A DNA stretch of 64,000 nucleotides from Alphaproteobacteria bacterium (GCA_024743195.1 JANSXE010000003.1:124001-188000), one strand, 5' to 3'; positions 16,122-25,471 are shown, numbered from the stretch's first letter. Program-made: numbers and translations. The notes: generated by a model from the sequence alone, not told the origin.

Positions 16122-16817
16122 ATGAAACTCGGCGTTTATCCGTTCGAGAAGCTCGGCATGTTCATTGACGGTGCGAACCTTTATTCGGCCGCGAAGGCGC
16201 TTGGCTTCGACATCGATTACAAGAAGCTCCTGGAGCTGTTCCGCAGCGAAGGGCGGCTGTTGCGCGCCTTCTATTACACGGCGCTGTTCGAGGATCAGGA
16301 ATACTCCCCGATCCGCCCGCTGGTCGATTGGCTCGATTACAACGGCTACACCATGGTGACCAAGCCCGCGAAGGAATACACCGACGCCCAGGGCCGCCGG
16401 AAGGTGAAGGGCAACATGGATATGGAACTCGCCATCGACATGCTGGAGATGGCCGAGCATCTGGACCATGTGGTGCTGTTCTCCGGCGACGGCGATTTCC
16501 GCAGCCTGGTCGAGGCGATGCAGCGCAAGGGCGTGCGCGTCTCGGTCGTGAGCACGATCAAGACCGCGCCGCCGATGATCGCGGACGAACTGCGCCGCCA
16601 GGCGGACAATTTCATCGAGCTGCGCGACCTCTCGGAGACCATCGCGCGCCATTTCCACAATCAGCCCCGCCCGACCCCGGCCCGCGCCCCGCAGCGCCCC
16701 GCCGCCGAAGAGCTGGAGGAGGAGGAGTACGACGACGACTACGACGACGAGGACTACGAGGACGAGGACTACGAGGACGACGAGGCCGTGGTGGAGCGCA
16801 CCGGCCCGCGCTCCTGA
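16122..16817 (+). CDS. NYN domain (LabA/DUF88) putative ribonuclease with acidic tail
   Basis: A 231-residue protein starting at ATG 16122 behind a strong AGAGGAGAAAG ribosome site. The PIN-like NYN domain shows MFIDGANLYSAAKAL with the first acidic residue, NMDMELAIDMLEMAE and LFSGDGDFRSLVEAMQRKG with the catalytic aspartates, and VSTIKTAPPMIADELRRQAD. It is therefore a candidate metal-dependent RNase. After a Pro/Arg linker, residues about 200-223 form an almost uninterrupted Asp/Glu/Tyr run. The acidic tail may shield the active site or bind a basic partner, which is inference. Cellular targets are unknown. Confidence 0.85.
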   Translation: MKLGVYPFEKLGMFIDGANLYSAAKALGFDIDYKKLLELFRSEGRLLRAFYYTALFEDQEYSPIRPLVDWLDYNGYTMVTKPAKEYTDAQGRRKVKGNMDMELAIDMLEMAEHLDHVVLFSGDGDFRSLVEAMQRKGVRVSVVSTIKTAPPMIADELRRQADNFIELRDLSETIARHFHNQPRPTPARAPQRPAAEELEEEEYDDDYDDEDYEDEDYEDDEAVVERTGPRS

Positions 16818-16838
16818 CCGCCTCCGCCTCGCCATCCG

Positions 16839-17489
16839 ATGACCGTCCCCTACGCGGATCCGCCGACCGATTGCCCGCTCTGTCCGCGCCTCGCGGCGTA
16901 TCGCGCGGAGAACCGGGCGGCCTTCCCGGCGTTTCACAACGCGCCGGTCGCCAGTTTCGGGCCGCTGTCGGCGCGCCTCCTGATCCTGGGTCTGGCCCCC
17001 GGCCTAAAGGGGGCGAACGCGACCGGGCGGCCCTTCACCGGCGACTATGCGGGCGACCTCCTGTACGAGACGCTGTTGGCGCTGGGGCTGGCCGAGGGCC
17101 TGTACGACAAGCGGCGCGACGACGGCTTGGCGCTCGCCGATTGCCGGATCGCGAACGCCGTGCGCTGCGTCCCGCCGCAAAACAAGCCGACGCCGAAGGA
17201 AATCGCGACCTGCCGCCCGTTCCTGGAGGCCGAGATCGCGGCGATGCCGAACCTGACGGCCGTCCTCGCGCTCGGCCGGATCGCGCATGAGAGCCTGCTG
17301 CGCACGCTGGGCGCCCGGCTGGCGGCGCACCCGTTCGCGCATGGCGCGCGGCATGCGCTGGCCCGGCCCGACGGCGCGCCGCTGGCGCTCTTCGACAGCT
17401 ATCACTGTTCGCGCTACAACACGAACACGGGCCGGCTGACGGCGGAGATGTTCCGCACGGTGGTCGACGCGGCGACGCGCGCCGCCTGA
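16839..17489 (+). CDS. Family 5 uracil-DNA glycosylase (UDGb type)
   Basis: A 216-residue base-excision repair glycosylase. Motif A reads GLAPGLKGANATGRPFTGD and motif B is SYHCSRYNTNTGRLT, the combination typical of family 5 enzymes rather than family 4 or Ung. Cysteines in DCPLC near the N-terminus, RCVPPQ and TCRPFL fit the 4Fe-4S cluster ligands. It would remove uracil and possibly hypoxanthine from DNA. The motif A position that is Asp in family 1 is non-acidic here, as expected for the family. It begins 21 bases after the NYN gene on the same strand. Confidence 0.88.
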   Translation: MTVPYADPPTDCPLCPRLAAYRAENRAAFPAFHNAPVASFGPLSARLLILGLAPGLKGANATGRPFTGDYAGDLLYETLLALGLAEGLYDKRRDDGLALADCRIANAVRCVPPQNKPTPKEIATCRPFLEAEIAAMPNLTAVLALGRIAHESLLRTLGARLAAHPFAHGARHALARPDGAPLALFDSYHCSRYNTNTGRLTAEMFRTVVDAATRAA

Positions 17490-17499
17490 GCGCCGGTTC

Positions 17500-17985
17500 T
17501 CAGCCGTACTCCTTCATCACGCTCGCCTTCTTGCGTTGCCACTCGCGCTCTTTGATGGTCTGGCGCTTGTCGACGGCGCGCTTGCCCTTCCCGAGGCCGA
17601 GGGCGAGCTTGCAGATCCCGCGATTGTTGAAATAGAGCCGCAAGGGGATGAGCGTATAGCCGCCCTGCTTCTGCGCGCCGAGCAACCGGTCGCGCTCGCG
17701 CTTGTGCAGCAGCAGCTTGCGCGGGCGCTTGGGCTCGTGCTGGAACTTCTGGGGCGCGTTCGGATACTCCCCGATATGCAGGTTGAAGAGGAAGAGCTCG
17801 CCGTCCTTCGGGCCGGCGTAGGCGTCCGACAGGTTGACGGTCCCGCGGCGCAGGCTCTTCACCTCCGTGCCGGTCAGCACGAGGCCCGCCTCCACCTCCT
17901 CCTCGATCGCGTAGTCGAATTTGGCCCGCCGGTTGACCGCGATGGTCCCGGTCGAGGTCAGCGGGCTCGGCTTCTTCTGCGCCAT
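17500..17985 (-). CDS. smpB: SsrA-binding protein SmpB
   Basis: A 161-residue tmRNA partner for rescue of stalled ribosomes. Conserved blocks are NRRAKFDYAIEEEVEAGLVL, TGTEVKSLRRGTVNLSDAYA, HIGEYPNA, KRPRKLLLHKRE and the basic C-terminal tail DKRQTIKEREWQRKK that enters the mRNA channel. A strong GAGAGGAG ribosome site precedes ATG 17985. It is followed upstream on the same strand by dapA, a common alphaproteobacterial arrangement. Confidence 0.96.
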   Translation of the reverse strand: MAQKKPSPLTSTGTIAVNRRAKFDYAIEEEVEAGLVLTGTEVKSLRRGTVNLSDAYAGPKDGELFLFNLHIGEYPNAPQKFQHEPKRPRKLLLHKRERDRLLGAQKQGGYTLIPLRLYFNNRGICKLALGLGKGKRAVDKRQTIKEREWQRKKASVMKEYG

Positions 17986-18052
17986 GGCTCCTCTCTCGCC
18001 GCCGGCGGCCCCGCGCCGCGCGAGAGGAGGCGGGCGGGGGCGCGGCGGCGCG

Positions 18053-18940
18053 TCAGACCAGTTCGGCCTGCTTCAGGGCGGCTTCGACCTTGCGCTTGCT
18101 TTCGTCGGCGATCTCGGTCAGCGGCAGGCGCGCGCGGCGCGTCGCCTTGCCGAGCAGTTCGGCCGCATACTTCACCGGCCCCGGCGAGCTCTCGCAGAAC
18201 ATCGCGTCATGCACCGGCATCAGCCGGTCGCGCAGCTCGGTGAAGCTCTCCATGTCGTTCTGCCGCCACGCCTTATGCAGCCGCGCGCACAGCCCCGGCG
18301 CGATGTTCGAGGTGACCGAGATGCAGCCGTGCCCGCCCTGGCCCAGGAAGGCCGCGATGGTCGCGTCCTCGCCGGAGAGCTGTGCGAAATCGGGGCCCAG
18401 CGCGAGTCTGGTCTTCAAGGGGCGCGTCAGATCGTTGGTCGCATCCTTGACGCCCACGATGCTGTCGAAGTCCCGCGCGAGGCGCGCCATCGTCTCCACC
18501 GACATGTCGACGATGCTGCGGCCGGGGATGTTATAGATGATGATCGGGATGTCGACCGCCTCCGCGATCGCCTTGTAGTGCTGGTAGAGCCCCTCCTGGG
18601 TCGGCTTGTTGTAATAGGGGGTCACAACCAGCGCGGCGTCGGCGCCGGCCTCGCGGGCGTGCTTGGTCAGCCAGATCGCCTCGCGCGTCGAGTTCGAGCC
18701 CGTGCCCGCGATCACCGGCGCTTTGCCTTTCGCCACCTCGATGCACAGCTCGACCACGCGGCAATGCTCCGCATGGCTCAGCGTCGGGGACTCGCCGGTG
18801 GTGCCGGTCGGGACGACGGCTTCCGTCCCCTCGGCGATCTGCCACTCGACGAAGGACTGGAAGGCGGCCTCGTCGACCGCGCCGTCGGCGTCCATCGGCG
18901 TAATCAGCGCGGTCATGGACCCGGTGAACATCGGGGGCAT
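18053..18940 (-). CDS. dapA: 4-hydroxy-tetrahydrodipicolinate synthase
   Basis: A 295-residue TIM-barrel aldolase that condenses pyruvate with aspartate semialdehyde in lysine and diaminopimelate synthesis. The catalytic tyrosine Tyr136 is in IIYNIPGRS and the Schiff-base lysine Lys165 in VGVKDATND. The pyruvate loop [14 protein letters not shown] is intact. ATG 18940 has AGGAG 11 bases upstream and gives the usual length. It lies upstream of smpB and divergent from the transglycosylase gene. Confidence 0.96.
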   Translation of the reverse strand: MPPMFTGSMTALITPMDADGAVDEAAFQSFVEWQIAEGTEAVVPTGTTGESPTLSHAEHCRVVELCIEVAKGKAPVIAGTGSNSTREAIWLTKHAREAGADAALVVTPYYNKPTQEGLYQHYKAIAEAVDIPIIIYNIPGRSIVDMSVETMARLARDFDSIVGVKDATNDLTRPLKTRLALGPDFAQLSGEDATIAAFLGQGGHGCISVTSNIAPGLCARLHKAWRQNDMESFTELRDRLMPVHDAMFCESSPGPVKYAAELLGKATRRARLPLTEIADESKRKVEAALKQAELV

Positions 18941-19026
18941 CGTTCGAAGACTCCTAGCGACCAGGATGCGGTCCGCATAGGCGGCCGGAGACGCGTACGC
19001 CCCGTCGGCCGGCCGGACCGGGCGCG

Positions 19027-19055
19027 GACTTTATCCCCACGGCCGCGCGGGAACA
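19027..19055 (-). promoter_or_regulatory. Promoter for dapA (and smpB)
   Basis: On the minus strand TTGTTC (19050-19055) and TAAAGT (19027-19032) are separated by 17 bases in the dapA/slt divergent gap. Confidence 0.35.
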
Positions 19056-19100
19056 AGCCGAATGCCGCCCGGCGCCGGGGGTTTCCTCAGGCGGGTTCGC

Positions 19101-19130
19101 TTGCGTCCGACCCCCGAGTCTCCGTATGCT
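19101..19130 (+). promoter_or_regulatory. Promoter for the lytic transglycosylase gene
   Basis: TTGCGT (19101-19106) and TATGCT (19125-19130) are separated by 18 bases, about 80 bases before ATG 19209. Confidence 0.45.
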
Positions 19131-19208
19131 CGCTCCAGCGTTTGGACCGCCGCCCGCGGCGCGCCGGACGGGAGGGGCGCCGGCAAGGACGGCGTTCGGG
19201 AGGCGCGG

Positions 19209-21275
19209 ATGCGCAAGCTCGCCCTGATCACCGGAAGCGCGGTTTCGGCCGGCCAAAGGGCCGGCCGGAGGCTGGCCGCCGCGGGCGTTCTGCTGGCCCT
19301 GTGCGCGGCGGCGCTCGCCGTGACGGCGGGCGGCGGCGCCGCCCAGGCGCGCACCGTCCTCGACGATCACGACCGCGCGGAATACGAGCTCGCCTTCCGC
19401 GCGATCGACCGCGGGCGCTGGGCGGCCGCGCTGCGCCATGCGGAGCGCGCGCGCGAGGAATTGCCGCTGAAGGCCGTGCGCTGGCTGTGCCATCAGAGCG
19501 GCGACTGCCCGTCCAGCTTCGCCGAGATCACGCGCTTCATCGAAGCCAACCCGACCTGGCCGCGGCTCGACCGGCTGGCCAAGCGCGCGGAGGGGCTGAT
19601 CGACGGATCGACGCCGGACGCGGCGATCCTGCGCTGGTTCGAGGATCGCGCGCCGGAGACCGGGGCGGGCGCCCTGCGCTATCTGGCGGCCCTGGAGCGC
19701 ACGGGGGAGCGCACGGGGGAGCGCACGGGGGAGCGCACGGGCGATGGCGCGCGGCTGCAGCGCGCCGCGCGCGCCGTCTGGCGCACGACGCTGATGGGCC
19801 CGCAGGACGAGCGGACCTTCCGCCAGCGCTATCGCAAGCTGGTCGGCCCCGACGACGAGATCGAGCGGCTGGAGGGGCTGCTCTGGGACGGCCATCTGCA
19901 GAGCGCGGCGCGTCAGGCCCGGCGCGTGCCGCGCGCCTATCGCGACCTGGCCGAGGCGCGCATGCGCCTGCGCGCGATGCGCGGCGGGGTGGACGCGGCG
20001 GTGGCGCGCGTCTCGCCGCGCCTCGCCGACCATCCGGGGCTGATCTACGAGCGGCTGCGCTGGCGGCGCAAGAAGGGGCGCGACGCGGACGCGATCGCGC
20101 TCCTGAAATGGCCGGATATGCAGCATGTGCGCCCGGACCTCTGGTGGCGGGAGCGGGCGATCCTGGCCCGGGGCGCCTTCAATGAGGGGCGGATCAGCCT
20201 CGCCTACCGGCTGGCGGCCGAGCACGGATCGAGCGAGGGCGCGCCCTTTGCCGAAGCCGAATGGTTCGCCGGCTGGATCGCGCTGCGCTACCTGCGCGAT
20301 CCGGAACTGGCCTTCCCCCATTTCCGGCGCATGTACGAAGGGGTCTCCTTCCCGGTCAGCCTGTCGCGCGCCGCCTATTGGGCGGGCCGCGCGGCCGATC
20401 AGGCGGGGCAGGGCGAGATCGCCCGCAAATGGTTCCTCGCCGCCGCCCGCCACGGCGCCAACTTCTACGGCCAGATGGCGGCCGTGAAGCTGCCGGCGGC
20501 GGATCGCCCGGCGATCCCGGTCGAGCCCAACCCGAACGCGCTCCAGATCGCGGCCTTCGAGGCGGGCGAGATCCCGCGCCTGATCCGTATGCTCTTGGCC
20601 GCGGGGGCGGAGAACACGGCGCGCGTCTTCATCGACCATTTCGCGGACGGGCTGACCGACCCGGTCAATTTCGCGATGCTGGGACGGCTCGCGCGCGACG
20701 CGGGGCGGCCCGACCTCTCGGTGCGCGTCGCGCGCGAGGCGCTGAAGAAGCACGTCGTGCTGTCCGGCGTCGGCTACCCGGCGCTGGTGCTGACCGACAG
20801 CCGGCTGTCGGACGTCAATGTCGTGCATGGGCTGATCCGGCAGGAAAGCGGCTTCGACGTCGGCGCGATCAGCCACGCCGGCGCGCGCGGCCTGATGCAG
20901 TTGATGCCGGCCACCGCGCGCAACGTGGCGCGCTCCGAGGGGCTGCGCTATCGGCCGGAGAAGCTGACCGACGATCCGCAATTCAACGTCCGCCTCGGCA
21001 CCGCCTATCTGCGCGGGCTGTTGGAGGATTACGACGGCTATCTGCCGATGGCGCTCGCCGCCTACAACGCCGGGCCGTCGCGCGTCGCGCGTTGGGTCGC
21101 GGCCTATGGCGACCCGCGCACGATGCCGCTGGAGGAGCAGATCGACTGGATGGAGAGCATTCCCTTCCGGGAGACCCGCAACTACGTGCAGCGGGTGCTG
21201 GAGGGGGTGACCGTCTATCGCCAGCGCGCGGCCGGCCGGCATGTGGCGCTGACCCTCGTCGCCTCCGCCCAATAG
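19209..21275 (+). CDS. slt: Soluble lytic murein transglycosylase (Slt70-like)
   Basis: A 688-residue periplasmic enzyme that cleaves peptidoglycan with formation of anhydromuramic acid. ATG 19209 is chosen because of a GGGAGG ribosome site and because it gives a signal peptide with a hydrophobic core ending near AAQA. A long alpha-superhelical U/L region follows. The C-terminal SLT domain shows LIRQESGFDVGAISHAGARG with the catalytic glutamate, LMQLMPATA, FNVRLGTAYLRGLL and LAAYNAGPSRVARW. A 12-bp repeat in the superhelix adds RTGE units. The length is close to that of E. coli Slt70. Confidence 0.93.
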   Translation: MRKLALITGSAVSAGQRAGRRLAAAGVLLALCAAALAVTAGGGAAQARTVLDDHDRAEYELAFRAIDRGRWAAALRHAERAREELPLKAVRWLCHQSGDCPSSFAEITRFIEANPTWPRLDRLAKRAEGLIDGSTPDAAILRWFEDRAPETGAGALRYLAALERTGERTGERTGERTGDGARLQRAARAVWRTTLMGPQDERTFRQRYRKLVGPDDEIERLEGLLWDGHLQSAARQARRVPRAYRDLAEARMRLRAMRGGVDAAVARVSPRLADHPGLIYERLRWRRKKGRDADAIALLKWPDMQHVRPDLWWRERAILARGAFNEGRISLAYRLAAEHGSSEGAPFAEAEWFAGWIALRYLRDPELAFPHFRRMYEGVSFPVSLSRAAYWAGRAADQAGQGEIARKWFLAAARHGANFYGQMAAVKLPAADRPAIPVEPNPNALQIAAFEAGEIPRLIRMLLAAGAENTARVFIDHFADGLTDPVNFAMLGRLARDAGRPDLSVRVAREALKKHVVLSGVGYPALVLTDSRLSDVNVVHGLIRQESGFDVGAISHAGARGLMQLMPATARNVARSEGLRYRPEKLTDDPQFNVRLGTAYLRGLLEDYDGYLPMALAAYNAGPSRVARWVAAYGDPRTMPLEEQIDWMESIPFRETRNYVQRVLEGVTVYRQRAAGRHVALTLVASAQ
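19695..19742 (+). repeat. 12-bp tandem repeat, four copies, inside slt
   Basis: Four in-frame copies of GAGCGCACGGGG (the last ends in C) encode ERTG units. The period of 12 keeps the frame if the copy number changes. Confidence 0.85.
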
Positions 21276-21318
21276 GGGCGGGCGGTCAATCCAGAACCCG
21301 AGAGACAGGAGAGCGAGC

Positions 21319-22011
21319 GTGGCCGATCCGGCGGAGATCAAGGGCGTCAGCGCGTGCGTGTTCGACGCCTATGGAACGCTGTTCGACGTGCACGCCGCCG
21401 TCGGCGCCGTGCGCGCGGAGATCGGGCCGGAGGCCGACCGCCTCTCCCAGCTCTGGCGCCAGAAGCAGCTCGAATACACCTGGCTCCGCAGCCTGATGCA
21501 CGCGCATCTCGATTTCCAACAGGTGACCGCGGACGGGCTCGACTTCGCGCTGGAGGCGACGGGCCTGCTCGACCGGGCGGACCTGCGCGCCAAACTGCTC
21601 GACCTCTATATGCGCCTCGACTGCTACCCGGAGGTTCCGGAGACGCTGGCGCGCCTCAAGCGCGCCGGGTTCTCGACCGCGATCCTCTCCAACGGCGCGC
21701 CCGCGATGCTGGAGAGCGCGGTCGCCAACGCCGGCCTCGCCGACCGGCTCGACGCCGTGCTCTCGATCGAGGCGGTCGGAATCTTCAAGCCCGACCCGCG
21801 CACCTACCAGCTCGCCTGCGACCGCCTCGGCCTCGCGCCGGAAGCGATCTGCTTCCTCTCCTCCAACGCCTGGGACGTCGCCGGCGCCGCCCATTTCGGC
21901 TTCCAGACCGTGTGGATCAACCGCTTCGCCCACCCCCGCGAGCGCCTCCCCGGCGCGCCGCGCGCGGTGATCGAGACGCTGGACGAACTGCCGGGGTTGG
22001 TGGGGGCTTGA
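21319..22011 (+). CDS. Haloacid dehalogenase, type II (L-2-haloacid dehalogenase family)
   Basis: A 230-residue HAD-superfamily hydrolase that starts with GTG behind AGGAG. Motif I FDAYGTLFDVHA has the nucleophilic aspartate, motif II is ILSNGAP, motif III KPDPRTYQLA and motif IV FLSSNAWDVAGAAHFGF, the last typical of L-2-haloacid dehalogenases (SSNxWD). It would convert L-2-haloacids to D-2-hydroxyacids, though members with other activities occur. It follows slt by 43 bases and may be co-transcribed. Confidence 0.9.
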   Translation: MADPAEIKGVSACVFDAYGTLFDVHAAVGAVRAEIGPEADRLSQLWRQKQLEYTWLRSLMHAHLDFQQVTADGLDFALEATGLLDRADLRAKLLDLYMRLDCYPEVPETLARLKRAGFSTAILSNGAPAMLESAVANAGLADRLDAVLSIEAVGIFKPDPRTYQLACDRLGLAPEAICFLSSNAWDVAGAAHFGFQTVWINRFAHPRERLPGAPRAVIETLDELPGLVGA

Positions 22012-22264
22012 GCGGAATTTGGGCGCTGTGCATGGGGCAGGGGCAGGTCCGACGACGCGGCAACATGATTGAGGATGCGATCTATTTCGCCGACTGTCCG
22101 TAAGCCATCATAAGCTGCTGACTTAAGCGCGGACCTTAGATCAAGGCGCGTACAACGCGAGTTGGTCACTTCGAATGGATAGGACACCCTGTATTGGATC
22201 TCTAGAGGAAACTCGTCTTCTGCAATTACGTGGCCAAGAACTGAGAGCGTTCGCTACCGTTCAC

Positions 22265-22966
22265 TTAGTGCACCGAAATTCCAACACGCGAGCCTACGAT
22301 ATGACAGCCCGAGATTGTGTTGTTCCCCGGAAGATTTGTGGATTGGGGATCGAGCCGCACTTCATTGCCACCGAGCCATATTTTGCCTCTAATCACAGCT
22401 TCGCATTCCCGAAAATTGATCTGAAGGGCGATCTGGCGCGGCCCGTGTCGAACGGTGACCCAGTTATGTCCATATTCGAAATCCCAGATAGCGTCCGGTC
22501 GGAACACCACCTCGTTCTCGAAAACTTGGAAGATAGAATTTCCCGACTTGTCAAAGAGATTAAGGGTTAGTTTCGCTTGTCCATCTTGAAGTGAGCACGC
22601 TACCACAGGTATGTCTTTGTATTGAAGTATTATAGGGGTATTCACATAGTAATTCCCGCCGACAAGGAAAGTAAGGTCTCGTTTATCGTATACAAGCGCA
22701 CCCCTAAGAAGACCCTCGCGAATGTTTTTTGGGTTATTTTTTACTTCGTACTGTCGATCCTTTCCCAGCCTGGCGATCAAAACATGACAGTTTCCGCATA
22801 GAGCGACCATATCGTCTGGCCGGTAGTGTTGTTCTTCCGACCAGGGGACAATATGGTGATACTCTATGTAAGGATGACCGCACTTCGCGCATCCGAACCC
22901 CGCCTCTTGTCTGAGTTGCCGGGCAACTGGCAATGGAAGCGAGGGTCGGGAATACTTGTCGACCAT
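22265..22966 (-). CDS. HNH endonuclease domain protein in an AT-rich patch
   Basis: A 233-residue protein from ATG 22966, chosen for the AGAGG site just upstream; an ATG at 23008 would add 14 residues. The N-terminal HNH motif is clear: CAKCG, YIEYHHIVPWSEE, HYRPDDMVALCGNCH, giving a zinc-stabilised beta-beta-alpha-metal nuclease fold within about the first 75 residues. The remaining 155 residues are beta-rich with no family I recognise. Base and codon use are far less GC-rich than in the neighbours, which points to recent transfer. There is no partner gene beside it, so it may be a solitary defence or mobile-element nuclease. Confidence 0.75.
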   Translation of the reverse strand: MVDKYSRPSLPLPVARQLRQEAGFGCAKCGHPYIEYHHIVPWSEEQHYRPDDMVALCGNCHVLIARLGKDRQYEVKNNPKNIREGLLRGALVYDKRDLTFLVGGNYYVNTPIILQYKDIPVVACSLQDGQAKLTLNLFDKSGNSIFQVFENEVVFRPDAIWDFEYGHNWVTVRHGPRQIALQINFRECEAVIRGKIWLGGNEVRLDPQSTNLPGNNTISGCHIVGSRVGISVH

Positions 22967-23267
22967 GATGCCTCTCAGGTTTAGCATACACGCAATCAAA
23001 AGTAGCAACTGTAAGGGTTTTTTGAAGCATTTTTAGGTTGTCCATTATAGTCCGCAGAGTCAAAAAGATGTAGATGGGCTTTCTTGCAGGGCGGCTGATA
23101 GCTTCTCTTTCTCTGCGGTTTCTCCGCGGTATCCAGTATCCCGGCCACTATATTGACACAGAGATTCGAACTGTTGTGATAGCAGTTTCTGCTGAACTAT
23201 TAGTTGTGTATGCGATCCAAACTCCTTTTGCGGCGTTCCGCCGCATGGTTAGGCTGCCGTAGCCTGC
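22967..23267. other. AT-rich intergenic stretch between the HNH gene and moaA
   Basis: No gene that I can support. A short frame on the plus strand has no ribosome site. A GCGGCG/CGCCGC hairpin near 23230-23244 lacks a T tract on either strand. With 22012-22264 this forms the flanks of the low-GC patch. I found no direct repeats that would mark an insertion. Confidence 0.5.
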
Positions 23268-24341
23268 TCACCCCCCCGTGACGCTCATATGCCGCGCCAC
23301 CGACTTGGCGCCGCGGCGGCGGTCGATGACGAAGTCGTGGCCCTTGGGCTTGCGGGTGATGGCCTCGCGGATGGCGTCGTCGAGGGGGGCGTCGTCGGCG
23401 TGGGCGCGCATCGGGGTCTTGAGGTCGGCCGCGTCGTCCTGGCCGAGGCACATATAGAGCGTGCCGGTGCAGGTGAGGCGCACCCGGTTGCAGCTTTCGC
23501 AGAAATTGTGGGTGAGCGGCGTGATGAAGCCGATCTTGCGGCCGGTCTCCTGGACCGTCACGTAGCGCGCCGGGCCGCCGGTGACGTAATCGCTGTCCTC
23601 CAGCGTCCAGCGCTTGGCGAGCTCGCCGCGCACCATGGTCAAGGGCCAGTACTGGTCGAGCCGCTCCTCATTGCCGATGTCGCCCATCGGCATGACCTCG
23701 ATGAAGGTGAGGTCGAAGCCCTCCTCGCCGCACCATTCGACGAGGCGGTGCACCTCGTCGTCATTGACGCCCTTGAGCGCCACGCAGTTGATCTTGACGG
23801 CGAGGCCGGCCTGCTTGGCGGCCTCCAGCCCCTCCATCACTTTGTCGAACTTGCCCCAGCGGGTGATCGCCAGGAACTTGTCGGGATTGAGGGTGTCGAG
23901 CGAGACGTTCACCCGGCGCACGCCGCAGCGATAGAGATCGTCGGCGTAGCGGGCGAGCTGGCTGCCGTTGGTGGTGAGCGTCAGCTCCTTCAGGGCGCCG
24001 CTCTCCAGATGCCGGCCGAGGCGCTCGAACAGCCATAGGATGTTGCGGCGGACCAGCGGCTCGCCCCCGGTCATGCGCAGCTTCTGCACGCCGAGCCGCA
24101 CGAAGGCGGAGCAGACGCGGTCCAGTTCCTCCAGCGTCAGCACCTCCTGCTTCGGCAGGAAGGTCATGTCCTCCGACATGCAATAGACGCAGCGGAAGTC
24201 GCAGCGGTCGGTGACCGAGACGCGCAGATAGCTGATCGACCGGCCGAAGGGGTCGATGATGGGGGCGTTCTGGGGGGCGTTCTTGAGAGCGTCCGCCGCG
24301 TTGTCCGCGCTGGGGCCGTTCGTCTCGCTGATGCCGTCCAT
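23268..24341 (-). CDS. moaA: GTP 3',8-cyclase MoaA
   Basis: A 357-residue radical SAM enzyme for the first step of molybdenum cofactor synthesis. The N-terminal cluster ligands are Cys47, Cys51 and Cys54 in [14 protein letters not shown]. The C-terminal cluster motif is [19 protein letters not shown], and the chain ends in the conserved Gly-Gly. The first 30 residues are an extension before the usual start of the fold. It is divergent from fdhD, with mobA further along the other strand, so this is a molybdenum cofactor and formate dehydrogenase maturation cluster. Confidence 0.96.
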   Translation of the reverse strand: MDGISETNGPSADNAADALKNAPQNAPIIDPFGRSISYLRVSVTDRCDFRCVYCMSEDMTFLPKQEVLTLEELDRVCSAFVRLGVQKLRMTGGEPLVRRNILWLFERLGRHLESGALKELTLTTNGSQLARYADDLYRCGVRRVNVSLDTLNPDKFLAITRWGKFDKVMEGLEAAKQAGLAVKINCVALKGVNDDEVHRLVEWCGEEGFDLTFIEVMPMGDIGNEERLDQYWPLTMVRGELAKRWTLEDSDYVTGGPARYVTVQETGRKIGFITPLTHNFCESCNRVRLTCTGTLYMCLGQDDAADLKTPMRAHADDAPLDDAIREAITRKPKGHDFVIDRRRGAKSVARHMSVTGG

Positions 24342-24402
24342 GGCGTCGATCCATCCCTTGCTCAGTTTCTTGCACCACGATCCGGGGGGCGCGCCCCGGT
24401 CG

Positions 24403-24433
24403 ATTGGTGTGACCAATTGCGCCGTACTATATA
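24403..24433 (+). promoter_or_regulatory. Promoter with overlapping dyad in the moaA/fdhD gap
   Basis: ATTGGT-GTG-ACCAAT is a perfect 15-base dyad (24403-24417) that covers a possible -35 TTGGTG (24404-24409). A -10 TATATA at 24428-24433 is 18 bases away. This could be an operator serving one or both divergent genes. Confidence 0.4.
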
Positions 24434-24538
24434 AGCTTCGCGGCGCGAGTCCAACAGGGGCGCAGTCTGCCGCCGCCGCTCGCTTGTCGCAACCCGACGG
24501 AGCGCCCATAGTGGGCGCGCAAGAACTGGGGCCCGAGC

Positions 24539-25471
24539 ATGCAGAACGCCGCAAAACCCGCAGAAAACCCCGCCGAGGAGTCCGGCGCGGACTCCCCTCG
24601 CGGCTTCCTGGTCGGCCCGGACCCGAGCGACCCGCGCCTGACGCGCGCCGTCACCGGCGTCGATCACGAGGGCCGCACGGTCGAGACCCGCGTCGTGGTC
24701 GAGCGGCCGCTGACGATCTTCCTGAACGGGCAGGAGATCGTCACCAACATGACGATCGGCGATTTCCCGGACTATCTCGCGGTCGGCTTCCTGCTCAATC
24801 AGAACATGCTGCGCCCCGACGACGAGATCACGGCGATCGAGTATGACGAGGACCTCGACCTCGTCGTCGTGCGCACGGCGCGCGAGACGGATTACGAGGA
24901 GAAGCTGAAGAAGAAGACCCGCACCTCGGGCTGCGCCCAGGGCACGGTCTTCGGCGACCTGATGGAGAAGATCGAGGAGATCGCGCTGTCCCCGGACGCG
25001 CGGCTCAAGACCTCCTGGCTCTACGACCTGACGCGCAAGATCAACACGACCGACAGCCTCTACCTCACCGCCGGCGCGATCCACGGCTGCGTGCTGTGCC
25101 GCGGCGACGAGCCGCTGGTCTACATGGAGGATGTCGGCCGGCACAATGCGGTCGACAAGATCGCCGGCTACATGGTCCTCAACGGCGTCGCGCCGGAGGA
25201 CAAGATCTTCTACACCACGGGCCGGCTGACCTCGGAGATGGTGATCAAGACGGTGCAGATGGGGATTCCGATCCTGGTCTCCCGCTCGGGCTTCACCGCC
25301 TGGGGGGTGGAGCTGGCGCGCGAGACGGGGCTGACCCTGATCGGCCGCGCGCGCGGCAAGCGCTTCCTGGCGCTCTCCGGCGCGGAGCGGATCGAGTTCG
25401 ACGCCGATCTGAGCGCCGTTTCGGACGAGCCCAAGGCCGCCCGGCGCAAGGCCAGCCAGGGCGAGGATTGA
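24539..25471 (+). CDS. fdhD: Formate dehydrogenase accessory sulfurtransferase FdhD
   Basis: A 310-residue protein that passes sulfur from IscS to the molybdenum cofactor of formate dehydrogenase. The sulfur-carrying loop is [10 protein letters not shown] with Cys132, and only one cysteine occupies the place of the E. coli CxxC. Other family blocks are [42 protein letters not shown] and [13 protein letters not shown]. The N-terminal 30 residues are a variable extension. No formate dehydrogenase genes are in the window. A diguanylate cyclase and mobA follow on the same strand. Confidence 0.95.
   Translation: MQNAAKPAENPAEESGADSPRGFLVGPDPSDPRLTRAVTGVDHEGRTVETRVVVERPLTIFLNGQEIVTNMTIGDFPDYLAVGFLLNQNMLRPDDEITAIEYDEDLDLVVVRTARETDYEEKLKKKTRTSGCAQGTVFGDLMEKIEEIALSPDARLKTSWLYDLTRKINTTDSLYLTAGAIHGCVLCRGDEPLVYMEDVGRHNAVDKIAGYMVLNGVAPEDKIFYTTGRLTSEMVIKTVQMGIPILVSRSGFTAWGVELARETGLTLIGRARGKRFLALSGAERIEFDADLSAVSDEPKAARRKASQGED

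Noticed and set aside
22175-22570. A 131-codon plus-strand frame in the AT-rich patch
   Set aside because: It is antisense to the HNH gene, which has a clear motif, and lacks a recognisable domain or ribosome site.
23230-23244. GCGGCG/CGCCGC hairpin downstream of moaA as terminator
   Set aside because: On the minus strand it is followed by A residues rather than T, and on the plus strand there is no T tract after it.
23074-23262. A 62-codon plus-strand frame with a hydrophobic stretch next to moaA
   Set aside because: There is no ribosome site and no similarity I can recall. The sequence is more likely the flank of the low-GC patch.
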